The notes: a model not told the origin generated them from the letters alone. A stretch of 64,000 nucleotides of DNA from Phenylobacterium sp. NIBR 498073 (GCF_027286305.1 NZ_CP114599.1:3691001-3755000); one strand, 5' to 3'; positions 1 through 8,510 are shown, counted from the first letter of the stretch. Translations and numbers: made by a program.

Positions 1-18
1 GGGCTTTCCGGGATGACA
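1..18. repeat. Right end of a TGTCATCCCGG-type intergenic repeat (partial)
   Basis: Bases 5-18 read TTTCCGGGATGACA, the right end of the intergenic repeat found complete at 5879-6012, 10074-10213 and 38557-38698. The rest of this copy lies outside the window. It sits just beyond the 3' end of the DJ-1/PfpI-like gene, as the other copies sit beside gene ends. Confidence 0.6.
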
Positions 19-38
19 GCAGGTGCGCTGGCGAACGC

Positions 39-616
39 CTACCCCGCCAGCTCCGCCGCGCACATCTCCCGGAACTGCGCCAGGCTCTCGGCCCGCTCGG
101 GATGCAGCGCCCCCAGCACCTCGATCGTGAAGGTGACCGGCGCCGAGCCCGCCGCCGTCACCAGCGTGCCGTCGCGCACCGCCGCGGGCGTGTCGACATA
201 GAGGTCCCAGGCGCGATAGCCCGGCGTGTAGTGGCGCATGAAGTCGAGGGCGTTCGAGGTATGCCGCCGGCTGTCCAGCAGGCCGGCCCGCGCCGCCGCC
301 ACCGTCCCGGCGCAGATCGCCCCCACCACCTTGCCGGCCGCGTCGGCGGCCTGCAGCACCGAGGCGATGTCGGGCGCGTCGTCGCCGGTCCAGCCGTCCG
401 AGCCGATCACCACCAGCGCGTCATAGGCCTCGGGCTGCAGGTTCTCGATGGCCGCGCCCGGATCGATGGTCATGCCGCCCATCGAGGTGACCGGCCGCCC
501 CCCGGCGTATGGAACGAGGTCGCCCCGTCGAAATAGGTTCGCGCCGCGGCGCTCAGCTGCGCGTGCTCCCAGTCGGCGAAGTTGTCGATGACGATGAAGG
601 CGATGTGCTTGCCCAT
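39..616 (-). pseudogene. DJ-1/PfpI family protein, frameshifted
   Basis: DJ-1/PfpI (class I glutamine amidotransferase-like) protein of about 192 residues. The nucleophile elbow GAICAGT carries the family Cys. The true start is the ATG at 616, preceded by GGAG eight bases upstream and encoding MGKHIAFIVIDNFADWEH, a typical first strand of the fold. That frame runs to a run of six C (G on the coding strand) at 498-503. Beyond it the homologous sequence (GGRPVTSMGGMTIDPG) continues in another frame to the stop at 39. Adding one base to the run restores one continuous frame of 193 codons. Either a one-base deletion has broken the gene or the homopolymer was miscounted. The family covers chaperone/deglycase and amidotransferase-like roles; the substrate cannot be told. 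Confidence 0.75.
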
Positions 617-688
617 GGCGATACTCCAGACGCGCGATGACGAAACGCATCATCGCCGCTTCCGGCGCCAGAACCTGTCAGCAGGATG

Positions 689-1936
689 TCAGCCCATCGG
701 CCGATCGATCGAGGTCGGCGGCGTCGAAAACCAGCGCGCCCCCTGCTCGGTCATATAGAGGCAGTCCTCCAGCCGCACCCCGAACCGGCCGGGCAGATAG
801 AGTCCCGGCTCGTTGGACAGGCACATGCCCGGCGCCAGCCTCGTCGCCTCGCCGCGAACGAAGTTGATCGGCTCGTGGCCGTCCAGGCCGATGCCATGCC
901 CGGTCCGGTGCGACAGCCCCGGCAGGCCGTAGTCCGGTCCATAGCCCAGGCTCTCGTAGTGGCGCCGCACCGCATCGTCGACGGCGCCGGCGGCGACGCC
1001 GACCTGGGCGGTCTCGAAGGCGATCTGCTGGCCGCGCGCCACCTCGCTCCAGACCTTGCGCTGGGCGCCGGTCGGCTCGCCGAACACGAAGGTCCGCGAG
1101 ATGTCGGATTGATAGCCCTCGACCGTGCAGCCGCAGTCCATCAGCACGATCTCGCCCTCGCGCACGACCTGCGGCTTCTCCGAGCCATGCGGCAGGGCCG
1201 CGCCCTCGCCGACCAGCACCATCGCGAACTCCGGCGTCCCGCCCAGCGCGCGGGTGGCCTTGTTCATGATCGCCCCGACCTCGGCCTGGGTCATGCCGCG
1301 TTCGACCTTGCCGTGGGTGTAGCGGTAGGCCGCGACCGTCACGTCGGCGGCCAGCTGCATCAGCGCCAGCTCGGCGGGCGACTTGATCATCCGGCAGCCG
1401 CGCACGACGTCGGCGCCGGAAACGAAGGTCGCATCGGGCAGCCGCCGCGCCAGGCCGTCATGGACGAAGAAGCGGACCGTCTCCTCGACCCCGATCCTGC
1501 CGGCCGCCAGCTTGCGGGCCTTCAGCCAGTCGGCGACGACCAGGGCCGGATCCTCATCCTCCTGCCAGACCCGCACCTGCGCCGGGACCGCCAGGGTCTC
1601 GCGCACCGACGGCTCCTCGAAGTGCGGCGTGACGATCAGCGTCTCGCCCTCGACCGGGATGATCGCGGCGGTCACCCGCTCGCTGCGCCACCAGCGCACG
1701 CCGGTGAAATAGGTCAGCGAGGAACCGGCCTCGACCACCAGCGCCGACAGCCCCTGCGCCTTCATCAGCCGCTGGGCCTTGGCCATCCGCGCCAGGCGTT
1801 CCTGCGGCGAGATCGGGGCCGCCCCGCCGGTGATCTTCGCCAGCCCATCGACCTGCGCCGCCGCAGCGCCGCCGAGGCTCAGCGCCAGCCCGGCGCCCGC
1901 CGCCCCGGCCAGGAAGTTCCGTCGATCCAGACCCAT
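689..1936 (-). CDS. Tat-exported M24 family metallopeptidase (Xaa-Pro peptidase-like)
   Basis: Peptidase family M24 (prolidase/aminopeptidase P fold), 415 residues, predicted to be exported folded. It begins MGLDRRNFLAGAAGAG, a twin-arginine signal ending near GGAAAAQ. The C-terminal pita-bread domain shows the metal ligands in order: MDCGCTVEGYQSDISRTF (two Asp), HRTGHGIGLDGHE (His), LSNEPGLY (Glu) and FGVRLED (Glu). The N-terminal creatinase-like domain is present. Start chosen at 1936 because AAAGGGGGG lies six bases upstream; the ATG at 1942 would abut that ribosome site. M24 members cleave Xaa-Pro bonds or act on creatine-like amides; substrate unknown. No operon partner is evident. Confidence 0.88.
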   Translation of the reverse strand: MGLDRRNFLAGAAGAGLALSLGGAAAAQVDGLAKITGGAAPISPQERLARMAKAQRLMKAQGLSALVVEAGSSLTYFTGVRWWRSERVTAAIIPVEGETLIVTPHFEEPSVRETLAVPAQVRVWQEDEDPALVVADWLKARKLAAGRIGVEETVRFFVHDGLARRLPDATFVSGADVVRGCRMIKSPAELALMQLAADVTVAAYRYTHGKVERGMTQAEVGAIMNKATRALGGTPEFAMVLVGEGAALPHGSEKPQVVREGEIVLMDCGCTVEGYQSDISRTFVFGEPTGAQRKVWSEVARGQQIAFETAQVGVAAGAVDDAVRRHYESLGYGPDYGLPGLSHRTGHGIGLDGHEPINFVRGEATRLAPGMCLSNEPGLYLPGRFGVRLEDCLYMTEQGARWFSTPPTSIDRPMG

Positions 1937-2078
1937 GCCCATCCCCCCTTTGGGCGAGGCGCCCGTCACCCCGCTCGCCTATCTGAGCCGAGCCGCCGGC
2001 CGGCTCAAATCGATAACAACGATATTCCAGAACCGCCCTTGCACAGCTAGCCTGCCGCCAAAAGGAGAGGCGTCCCCC

Positions 2079-2843
2079 ATGACCCAGCGCACCAGCATCC
2101 TCGCCCTCGTGCTCGCCGCCGGCCTGGCGGCTTCCGCCCTGGCGACCTCGGCCTTCGCCGCGCCTCCGGCCAACATCGCCGCGGCCCTGGCCGACCCGGC
2201 CCGTCCGGCCGCCGACGTGGCCCGCGATGCGACCCGCAAGCCCGGGGACCTGCTGGCCCTGGCCGACATCAAGACCGGCGACAAGGTGGCCGACTTCGTG
2301 ATCGGCGGCGGCTACTTCACCCGCGTCCTGTCAGCCGCCGTCGGGCCGACCGGCCACGTCTACGCCTACCAGCCCGCCGAGTTCATCAAGTTCCAGGCGT
2401 CCTACGGCGAAAACCTCAAGAAGGTGGCGGATGCCTACAAGAACGTCACCCCGCTCGACGCCAGCTTCCAGCAGCTCGACCTGCCCGACGGCCTCGACGC
2501 CATCGTCACCGTCCAGAACTATCACGACCTCTACCTGAAGCCGTTCCCGTCCGGGATGGCCGCCAAGGTCGACGCCGAACTCTTCAAGTCGCTGAAGCCC
2601 GGCGGCGTGCTGCTGGTGGTCGACCACGCCGCCGTGCCCGGCTCGGGCATCAGCGCCGCCGACAGCCTGCACCGCATCGACCCCGAGGCGGTGAAGAGCG
2701 ACCTGAAGGCCGCCGGCTTCGTGCTGGAGAGCGAAAGCCCGCTGCTGGCCGACGCCGCCGATCCCCACACCGCCAGCGTCTTCGACCCGGCCATCCGCGG
2801 CAAGACCGACCAGTTCGTCCTGGTGTTCCGCAAGCCCCGCTAG
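2079..2843 (+). CDS. Secreted SAM-methyltransferase-like protein
   Basis: 254-residue protein with a Sec signal peptide (hydrophobic stretch to ALATSAFA-APP) followed by a class I methyltransferase-like fold. The segment KTGDKVADFVIGGGYFTRVL is the SAM-binding motif I, and later VTVQNYHDLYL and LKPGGVLLVVDH match motifs IV-VI of predicted methyltransferases (COG4798 type). The start has an excellent ribosome site, AAAGGAGAGG at 2061-2070. Export is odd for a SAM-dependent enzyme, because the periplasm has no SAM supply; this feature recurs in the family and the activity is unproven. Transcribed alone between the M24 gene (opposite strand) and the aromatic operon. Confidence 0.8.
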   Translation: MTQRTSILALVLAAGLAASALATSAFAAPPANIAAALADPARPAADVARDATRKPGDLLALADIKTGDKVADFVIGGGYFTRVLSAAVGPTGHVYAYQPAEFIKFQASYGENLKKVADAYKNVTPLDASFQQLDLPDGLDAIVTVQNYHDLYLKPFPSGMAAKVDAELFKSLKPGGVLLVVDHAAVPGSGISAADSLHRIDPEAVKSDLKAAGFVLESESPLLADAADPHTASVFDPAIRGKTDQFVLVFRKPR

Positions 2844-2962
2844 CCGCCCGCGCCGCCTTGCGCGGCAACAGGTATCTGGTGCAACTTTTTTGCGGCGAAG
2901 GGGCCTATTGCGCCTTCGCCTGCGATGACCTATGCGCCGAACCTTCGTTTTCGGGGGAAAGT

Positions 2963-3769
2963 ATGGCCAAGGCCGATCCCAAGTCCGCTCCGCCCACCCT
3001 CGAGGCCGTGCGCGCGCGCATCGACGCGATCGACGCCCAGCTGCTGGCCCTGGTCGACGAGCGTGCGGGCCTGGCCGTCGAGGTCGCCGCCGCCAAGGCC
3101 GCGGCGGGCGATGCGGATAAGTTCGCCCTGCGCCCCGGCCGCGAGGCCCAGCTCATCCGCAGCCTGCTCGAGCGGCCGCGCAACGCCGCCCGCCCCAGCC
3201 TCGTCGTGCGCATCTGGCGCGAACTGATCGGCGACAGCCTCTCGCGCCAGGGCCCGTTCCACATCAGCGTCTTCGGCGGCCGCGATCCTGGCCGCGCGGT
3301 CGAGGGCGCGCGCCTGCGTTTCGGCGCGGCCGCCTCGCTGCGCCAGGTCGCCCGCCCCGAGGACGCCATCGCCGGCGCCAAGACCCTCGGCGGCGTCGCG
3401 GTGCTGGCCCTGTCGTGCGACACCCCCTGGTGGGGCCGCCTGCTGGCCGAGCCGAAGCTGAAAGTGTTCGCCGCCCTGCCGTGCCTGTCGGCCTGGGGCC
3501 CGAACACCGCCCTGGCCGTCGCCGACGTCGAGGTCGAACCCACCGGCGCGGACCTCACCTACTGGGTCACCGACGCCGGCGGCACGGCCCAGGCCATCGA
3601 GGGTGCGCTCGGCCGCGACGGCGTCGCCGGCGACCTGATCGCCGAAGCCGGCGGCTTGAAGCTGTTCGCGCTGATGGGCTTCTACCAGCCGGGCGACGAG
3701 CGGCTGGCCCGCGCCCCCGGCCGCCTGACCGGCGTCATCGGGGCTGCGCCGGCGCCGATCGACGTGTAA
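2963..3769 (+). CDS. Chorismate mutase (AroQ) fused to a prephenate-dehydratase-like domain
   Basis: 268 residues. Residues about 12-95 are an AroQ-type helical chorismate mutase (VRARIDAIDAQLLALVDERA, later SLVVRIWRELIGDSL), converting chorismate to prephenate in Phe/Tyr synthesis. The remaining 170 residues resemble a degenerate prephenate dehydratase/periplasmic-binding fold: where dehydratases have the catalytic TRF motif, this protein has DLTYWVTD, so dehydratase activity is doubtful. Start at 2963 follows GGGGGAAAG. It is the first gene of a run with hisC (45-bp gap) and tyrA (overlap), so the operon makes prephenate and carries it toward tyrosine. The mutase call is firm; the second domain is inference. 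Confidence 0.82.
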   Translation: MAKADPKSAPPTLEAVRARIDAIDAQLLALVDERAGLAVEVAAAKAAAGDADKFALRPGREAQLIRSLLERPRNAARPSLVVRIWRELIGDSLSRQGPFHISVFGGRDPGRAVEGARLRFGAAASLRQVARPEDAIAGAKTLGGVAVLALSCDTPWWGRLLAEPKLKVFAALPCLSAWGPNTALAVADVEVEPTGADLTYWVTDAGGTAQAIEGALGRDGVAGDLIAEAGGLKLFALMGFYQPGDERLARAPGRLTGVIGAAPAPIDV

Positions 3770-3814
3770 GACGGCGCTCCCCTCCATCGCCGCCGAGCTC
3801 CTGCCGCCGAAGCC

Positions 3815-4945
3815 ATGCCCGACACCGTTCTCGACCGCGCCTCCGCCCCGCGCCCGACGCCCAAGCCAGGCATCCTCGATATCGCCCCCTACGTGCCGGG
3901 CAAGTCGAAGGTCGAAGGGGTCGAGCATCCGCTGAAGCTGTCGGCCAACGAGAACATCCTCGGCTCCAGCCCCGCGGCGCGCGAGGCGTTCTCCACCGCC
4001 TTCGACCAGCTGCAGATGTACCCGGACGGGCGCGCGACCATCCTGCGCGAGGCGTTGTCTGCGACCTACGGCCTGGAGCCCGAGCGCCTGCTGTTCGGCT
4101 GCGGCTCGGACGAAATCTTCCAGCTGCTGAACCAGACCTTCCTCGAACCGGGCGACAACATCGTCCAGGGCGAGTTCGGTTTCGGCGCCTACGCCATCGG
4201 CGCGCGCGCCTGCCAGGCGGAAGTGCGCATGGCCCCCGAGCCCGACTACCGCATCGACGTCGACGAGCTGCTTAAGCTGGTCGATGCGCGCACCCGCATC
4301 GTCTTCGTCGCCAATCCAGCCAACCCGACCGGCACCTGGAATTCGGGCGCCGAGATCCGCCGCCTGCACGCGGCCCTGCCGCCCAGCGTCGTCCTCTGCC
4401 TGGACGGCGCCTATGCCGAATTCTGCGACGACCCGGCCTATGAGGACGGCATGTCGATGGTGCGCGAGTTCGAGAACGTCGTCGTCACCCGCACCTTCTC
4501 CAAGCTGCACGGCCTGGCCGCGCTGCGGGTCGGCTGGGCCTACATGCCGCCGGAAATGGCCGCCGCCGTCGACCGCATCCGCCTGCCGTTCAACGTCAAC
4601 ATCCCGGCCCAGCTCGCCGCGGTCGCCGCCCTCGGCGACGATGACTTCCAGCGCCGCTCGCTCGACCTCGTGAACCGCTGGCGCCCCTGGCTGGCCCAAC
4701 AGCTCGGCGGCCTCGGTCTTGAGCCCTTGCCCTCGGCCGCCAACTTCGTGCTGGTCGGCTTCCCGACCACGCCCGGCAAGACCGCCAAGGAGGCCGACGC
4801 CTTCCTCAGCGCCCGGGGCCTGATCACCCGCAATGTCGCCGGCTACGGCCTGCCCAATCACCTGCGCATCACCATCGGCCTCGAGGAACACAACCGCGCC
4901 GTGGTCGAGGCCTTGCGCGAATTTCTGAACGGAGCCGGCGCATGA
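3815..4945 (+). CDS. hisC: Histidinol-phosphate aminotransferase (class I/II PLP)
   Basis: 376-residue fold-type I PLP aminotransferase of the HisC family. Seen: LSANENILGSSP near the N-terminus (substrate arm), FGCGSDEIFQLL, VFVANPANPTGTWN, LDGAYAEF (PLP-ring Asp and Tyr) and RTFSKLHGLAALRVG with the Schiff-base Lys. HisC-like enzymes transaminate imidazole acetol phosphate and often phenylpyruvate, 4-hydroxyphenylpyruvate or prephenate. Position between chorismate mutase and tyrA suggests an aromatic aminotransferase role here, possibly besides histidine synthesis. The stop codon overlaps the tyrA start (ATGA at 4942-4945), implying translational coupling. Confidence 0.92.
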   Translation: MPDTVLDRASAPRPTPKPGILDIAPYVPGKSKVEGVEHPLKLSANENILGSSPAAREAFSTAFDQLQMYPDGRATILREALSATYGLEPERLLFGCGSDEIFQLLNQTFLEPGDNIVQGEFGFGAYAIGARACQAEVRMAPEPDYRIDVDELLKLVDARTRIVFVANPANPTGTWNSGAEIRRLHAALPPSVVLCLDGAYAEFCDDPAYEDGMSMVREFENVVVTRTFSKLHGLAALRVGWAYMPPEMAAAVDRIRLPFNVNIPAQLAAVAALGDDDFQRRSLDLVNRWRPWLAQQLGGLGLEPLPSAANFVLVGFPTTPGKTAKEADAFLSARGLITRNVAGYGLPNHLRITIGLEEHNRAVVEALREFLNGAGA

Positions 4946-5871
4946 GCGTGATCTACCCGCGCATGGCGGTGATCGGCTGCGGCCTGATCGGCTCGTCGGT
5001 GATCCGCGCGGCCCGCGAGGCCGGCGCCGTCGGCCACGTCTTTGTCGCCGACGCCAGCGAGGCGCACCGCGCCCGCATCGCCGAGCTCGGCTACGCCGAC
5101 GAGGTCACCGGCGACATCGCGCAGGCGGTCAGGGACGCCGACCTGGTGGTCCTGGCCGTCCCGGTGCTGGCGATGGGAGAGGCCGCCGCCGCAGCGGCCG
5201 CGGCGCTCAAGCCCGGCGCCACGGTCACCGACGTCGGCTCGGTCAAGGGCAGCGTCGCCGACGCCATGGCCAAGGCTCTGCCCGCTGACGTCTTCGTCGT
5301 CCCCGGTCACCCGATCGCCGGCACCGAGCATTCGGGCCCCGACGCCGGTCTCGCCGAGCTGTTCCAGAACCGCTGGGTGATCCTCACGCCCCAGCCGCGC
5401 GCGGACGAGGCCTACATCGAGGCGACCGGCCGCTTGGCCGAGTTCTGGCGCGCGCTCGGCGCCAATGTCGAACAGATGGACGCCGGCCACCACGACCTGG
5501 TGCTGGCCGTCACCAGCCACCTGCCGCACCTGATCGCCTACAACATCGTCGGCACGGCCGCCGACATGGAGGAGGTCACCCAGGCCGAGGTGATGAAGTA
5601 CTCGGCCGGCGGCTTCCGCGACTTCACCCGCATCGCCGCGTCCGACCCGACCATGTGGCGCGACGTCTTCGTGGCCAACAAGGACGCGGTGCTCGAAATC
5701 CTCGGCCGCTTCACCGAGGACCTCCAGGCCCTGTCGCGCGCCATCCGCTGGGGCGAGTCCGACAAGCTCTACGACCTCTTCACCCGCACCCGCGAAATCC
5801 GCCGCGGCATCATCGCCGCCGGCCAGGAAAGCGCCGAACCCAACTTCGGCCGCGACCGCGGCAAGCATTGA
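4942..5871 (+). CDS. tyrA: Prephenate/arogenate dehydrogenase
   Basis: 309 residues. The N-terminal Rossmann fold shows VIGCGLIGSSVIRAA (GxGxxG) and the C-terminal helical dimer domain shows the usual SVKGSV, GHPIAGTEHSG and HDLVLAVTSHLPHL motifs with catalytic and substrate-binding His. The enzyme oxidatively decarboxylates prephenate to 4-hydroxyphenylpyruvate, or arogenate to tyrosine. No ACT domain is present, so feedback control by tyrosine must act through the catalytic domain if at all. Last gene of the chorismate mutase-hisC-tyrA operon, coupled to hisC by a four-base overlap and followed by an intergenic repeat. Confidence 0.93.
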   Translation: MSVIYPRMAVIGCGLIGSSVIRAAREAGAVGHVFVADASEAHRARIAELGYADEVTGDIAQAVRDADLVVLAVPVLAMGEAAAAAAAALKPGATVTDVGSVKGSVADAMAKALPADVFVVPGHPIAGTEHSGPDAGLAELFQNRWVILTPQPRADEAYIEATGRLAEFWRALGANVEQMDAGHHDLVLAVTSHLPHLIAYNIVGTAADMEEVTQAEVMKYSAGGFRDFTRIAASDPTMWRDVFVANKDAVLEILGRFTEDLQALSRAIRWGESDKLYDLFTRTREIRRGIIAAGQESAEPNFGRDRGKH

Positions 5872-5878
5872 CTCAAGC

Positions 5879-6012
5879 TGTCATCCCCGTTTGCGCAGCA
5901 AGACCGGGACCCATGAACACCAGATGGCTGAGGTGCTGACTCAGCCGAGCCTCATTCCGCCAACGCGGCGCGAATGGGTCCCGGACAGGCGCTCCGCGCC
6001 TTCCTGGATGAC
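5879..6012. repeat. TGTCATCCCGG-type intergenic repeat, complete copy
   Basis: Element of 134 bp with ends TGTCATCCCCG and TTCCTGGATGAC (imperfect inverted repeats) and inner conserved blocks AAGACCGGGACCCAT and CGCGAATGGGTCCCGGACA, themselves inverted relative to each other. It fills the gap between the convergent tyrA and EF-G-like genes, and its folded form could act as a bidirectional transcript end. Compare 10074-10213 and 38557-38698. Confidence 0.75.
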
Positions 6013-6020
6013 GCCATTTG

Positions 6021-8051
6021 TTAAGCCACGTGCTGCTCGCCCTTCGCCACTTGCTCGGCCAGCTTGCCGGGCAGTTCGGCCATGTGGTCGAACTGCGCGG
6101 TGAACTCGCCCAGCCCCTGGGTCAGGCCGCGCAGTTCCTGGATCAGGTCCTGACGCTCGGCCCTGGGCAGGCAGACCTCGATCTCGTCCCAGCCGCTCCA
6201 GCCCTCGCGCGGCGCGAAGCCGAGGATCTGGCCGCGCCGCGCCGACACCGCCTGGGTGATCTTCGAGGTCGAGGCCTGCGGCGCGTGGATGATCAGCTTC
6301 TCGACCGGCTCCAGCAGATAGGGCGCGGCGGCCCGCAGGCCCTCGCTCATCGCCAGCCGTCCGGCCGCCCGGAAGCTCATCTCCGAGGAGTCGACGCTGT
6401 GGTACGAGCCGTCGACCAGCACCACCTCGACGTCGGTCACCGGGAACCCGAAGGCGCCGCGCTCCATGGCGTCGCGCACGCCCTGCTCGACCGAGGGAAT
6501 CCACTGCTTGGGCACCACCCCTCCGGTGATCTTCTGCGAGAACGAAAAGCCCTCGCCCCGCGCCCGCGGCCTGATCTCCAGCACCACGTCGCCGAATTGG
6601 CCGTGGCCGCCGGTCTGCTTCTTGTGCCGCCCGCGCTGGGTGACCGGTTTGCGCAGGGATTCCTGGTAGGAGACCTTCGGCCGCCCGGTCGCCGCCTCGA
6701 CCCCGAACCTGCGCTTCAGCCGCTCCAGCAGCACATGCAGATGCGCCTCGCCGCGGCCGGAGACGATGGTCTCCTGGGTCGCCGGATCCTGGGCGACGAC
6801 GATGGCCGGATCCTCCTCGGCCAGCTTGTTCAGCGCCGCCGACAGCCGCACGTCGTCCTTGCGGTCCTTGGCCGAGATCGACATCGAGTAGAGCGTCGCC
6901 GGCGGGAACGCCGGCTGCGCCAGGCTGCGGGCCTTGGCGTCCATCGAGGCGACCATGCCCGGCATCGCCGCCTCCAGCTTGCCGATCGCGACCACCTCGC
7001 CTTCGAGCGCCTTGTCGGTCTTCTTGCCGCTTGGCGAGGAGAAGGTGACCAGCCCGCCCGCCCGCGCCTTGTCGCCGCCGCTCAGCGTCAGCTCCTGGCC
7101 GTCGGCCAGTTCGCCCTGCATCACCCGGCCATAAGCGATCTTGCCCGCCTGGCCGGCGTAGGAGGTCTTGAAAATGTAGGTGCAGGGCCCGTCCAGTCCC
7201 ATGCGTGCGGCCGCCGCCACCACGTCCGGCGTTTCGTGCCGCAGCGCCTTCAGCAGCCGCCGCACGCCGAACCCGTTCAGCGCCGAGCCGAAGAACACCG
7301 GGGTGATCAGCCCCTGGGCGAGGTCCGCCGCCAGGTCGGCGAACACCGCGTCCTGGTCGGGGCTCAGGTCCGACAGAAGTTGCTCCATCAGCGTATCGTC
7401 GAAATCGGCCAGCTGCTCCAGCATGTGGAACCGCGCATCGGCCTCGGCCGCCGCGACCTCGCCGGTCAGGTCGATCTGCTGGCTCGGCTGGCCCGGCCGG
7501 TAGACGAAGGCCCGCTCCAGCGCCAGGTCGACGAACCCGGTCACGTGCTCCTTCTCGACCAGCGGGATCTGCCGCGCGACCAGCCGGTTTCCCGAGGCCG
7601 GGGCCATCGCGGCCATCAGCTCGTCCAGCCCGCCGCGCGCCTGATCGATCTTGTTGACGAACACCGCATGCGGCGTCCGCCGCGCCTCCAGCTCCTTGAA
7701 GATCGGCTGCAGCAGATGGGCGCGCGCGGGGTTCGGGTCGGCGACGATGATCGCCAGGTCGACCGCCGGCAGCACGAAGTCCTCGGTCCCCGAGAACTCC
7801 GGCGATCCGGGACAGTCGATCACCGCATAGCGGTCGCCCATGAACTCGAAGCCCGCCACATTGAATTCAATGGTTTGCCCGCGGGCGCGCGCCTCCGGGC
7901 TGGCGTCGCCGACGCTGGCCGAGCCGACCTCGCCCTGGCGCGGGATCGCGCCGGCCGCGAACAGCATGGCTTCCATGAGGCTAGTCTTACCGGCTCCCGC
8001 CGCGCCGACGAGGGCGATGGCGCGTGCGGCGCCGGAACCTGGTCTGCCCAT
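6021..8051 (-). CDS. Elongation factor G-like GTPase (EF-G2 family)
   Basis: 676-residue translational GTPase with EF-G domain order (G, II, III, IV, V), of the shorter EF-G-like family common in alphaproteobacteria rather than canonical FusA. G1 is LVGAAGAGKTSLMEA, G3 is DCPGSPEF in place of DTPGHVDF and G4 is VNKIDQA. The catalytic switch-II His of EF-G is thus replaced by Ser, and the G2 region (RGQTIEFNVAGFEF) lacks the usual RGITI Thr pattern. Domain IV is recognisable (SYQESLRKPVTQRGRHKKQTGG). Start at 8051 gives the P-loop its normal distance from the N-terminus, after a GGGAGG site; an open frame extends upstream without homology. The family role is not established; canonical translocation is unlikely. 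Confidence 0.88.
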   Translation of the reverse strand: MGRPGSGAARAIALVGAAGAGKTSLMEAMLFAAGAIPRQGEVGSASVGDASPEARARGQTIEFNVAGFEFMGDRYAVIDCPGSPEFSGTEDFVLPAVDLAIIVADPNPARAHLLQPIFKELEARRTPHAVFVNKIDQARGGLDELMAAMAPASGNRLVARQIPLVEKEHVTGFVDLALERAFVYRPGQPSQQIDLTGEVAAAEADARFHMLEQLADFDDTLMEQLLSDLSPDQDAVFADLAADLAQGLITPVFFGSALNGFGVRRLLKALRHETPDVVAAAARMGLDGPCTYIFKTSYAGQAGKIAYGRVMQGELADGQELTLSGGDKARAGGLVTFSSPSGKKTDKALEGEVVAIGKLEAAMPGMVASMDAKARSLAQPAFPPATLYSMSISAKDRKDDVRLSAALNKLAEEDPAIVVAQDPATQETIVSGRGEAHLHVLLERLKRRFGVEAATGRPKVSYQESLRKPVTQRGRHKKQTGGHGQFGDVVLEIRPRARGEGFSFSQKITGGVVPKQWIPSVEQGVRDAMERGAFGFPVTDVEVVLVDGSYHSVDSSEMSFRAAGRLAMSEGLRAAAPYLLEPVEKLIIHAPQASTSKITQAVSARRGQILGFAPREGWSGWDEIEVCLPRAERQDLIQELRGLTQGLGEFTAQFDHMAELPGKLAEQVAKGEQHVA

Positions 8052-8061
8052 CCTATGGGCC

Positions 8062-8092
8062 CTCCCAACTGGAGGCGCCCGCCTCTTGGGAG
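8062..8092. promoter_or_regulatory. Long inverted repeat between divergent genes
   Basis: Two nested perfect arms: CTCCCAA (8062-8068) with TTGGGAG (8086-8092), and GAGGCG (8072-8077) with CGCCTC (8080-8085), a 13-bp stem with a three-base bulge and a two-base loop. It lies between the EF-G-like gene (start 8051, minus) and the SMR gene (start 8175, plus), so it is in both leaders or promoters. It may be an operator or an mRNA hairpin; no T-run follows on either strand. Confidence 0.5.
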
Positions 8093-8174
8093 CGGGCGCT
8101 CGTGACCCCGACCGGCTATATGCTTCCACCCGCTTGGCGATCTGCACAAGCGCCGAGTTCGATGAGGAGCAGGG

Positions 8175-8507
8175 ATGAACGGATACGCTTGGCTGGGCCT
8201 GGCCATCGTTGCGGAGGTGATCGCCACCAGCGCGCTGAAGGCGTCCGACAGTTTCACCCAGCTGGTCCCGTCGCTGATCACCGCAGTCGGCTACGGCGTC
8301 GCCTTCTACTGCCTGTCGCACTCGATGAAGACGGTGCCGGTCGGGATCGGCTACGCGATCTGGTCGGGCGTCGGCATCGTGCTGATCACCATCATCGCCT
8401 GGGTGCTGTTCAAGCAGCGGCTCGATCCGCCGGCCATGGTCGGCATGGGCCTGATCCTCGCCGGCGTGCTGGTGATCAACGTCTTCTCCAAGAGCTCGGC
8501 CCACTGA
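8175..8507 (+). CDS. SMR family multidrug/cation efflux protein (EmrE-like)
   Basis: 110 residues with four hydrophobic helices. The first holds the essential membrane Glu (LAIVAEVIATSALK) and the fourth-quarter motif YAIWSGVG is diagnostic of small multidrug resistance proteins. These work as antiparallel dimers in the inner membrane, exchanging protons for cationic drugs, quaternary ammonium compounds or guanidinium. Sequence around SALK and SGVGIV is nearer the EmrE/QacE branch than guanidinium-specific Gdx. The ribosome site GAGGAGCAGGG is strong. Single gene, divergent from the EF-G-like gene across an inverted repeat. Confidence 0.92.
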   Translation: MNGYAWLGLAIVAEVIATSALKASDSFTQLVPSLITAVGYGVAFYCLSHSMKTVPVGIGYAIWSGVGIVLITIIAWVLFKQRLDPPAMVGMGLILAGVLVINVFSKSSAH

Positions 8508-8510
8508 TCC

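Noticed and set aside
2930-4891. 653-codon open frame antisense to the chorismate mutase and hisC genes
   Set aside because: Repetitive Gly/Asp/Val/Ala composition with no motif; the opposite strand carries well-conserved enzymes.
8062-8174. Guanidine (mini-ykkC/ykkC) riboswitch before the SMR gene
   Set aside because: The paired hairpins with ACGR-type loops that define mini-ykkC are not present; the only structure is the long inverted repeat.
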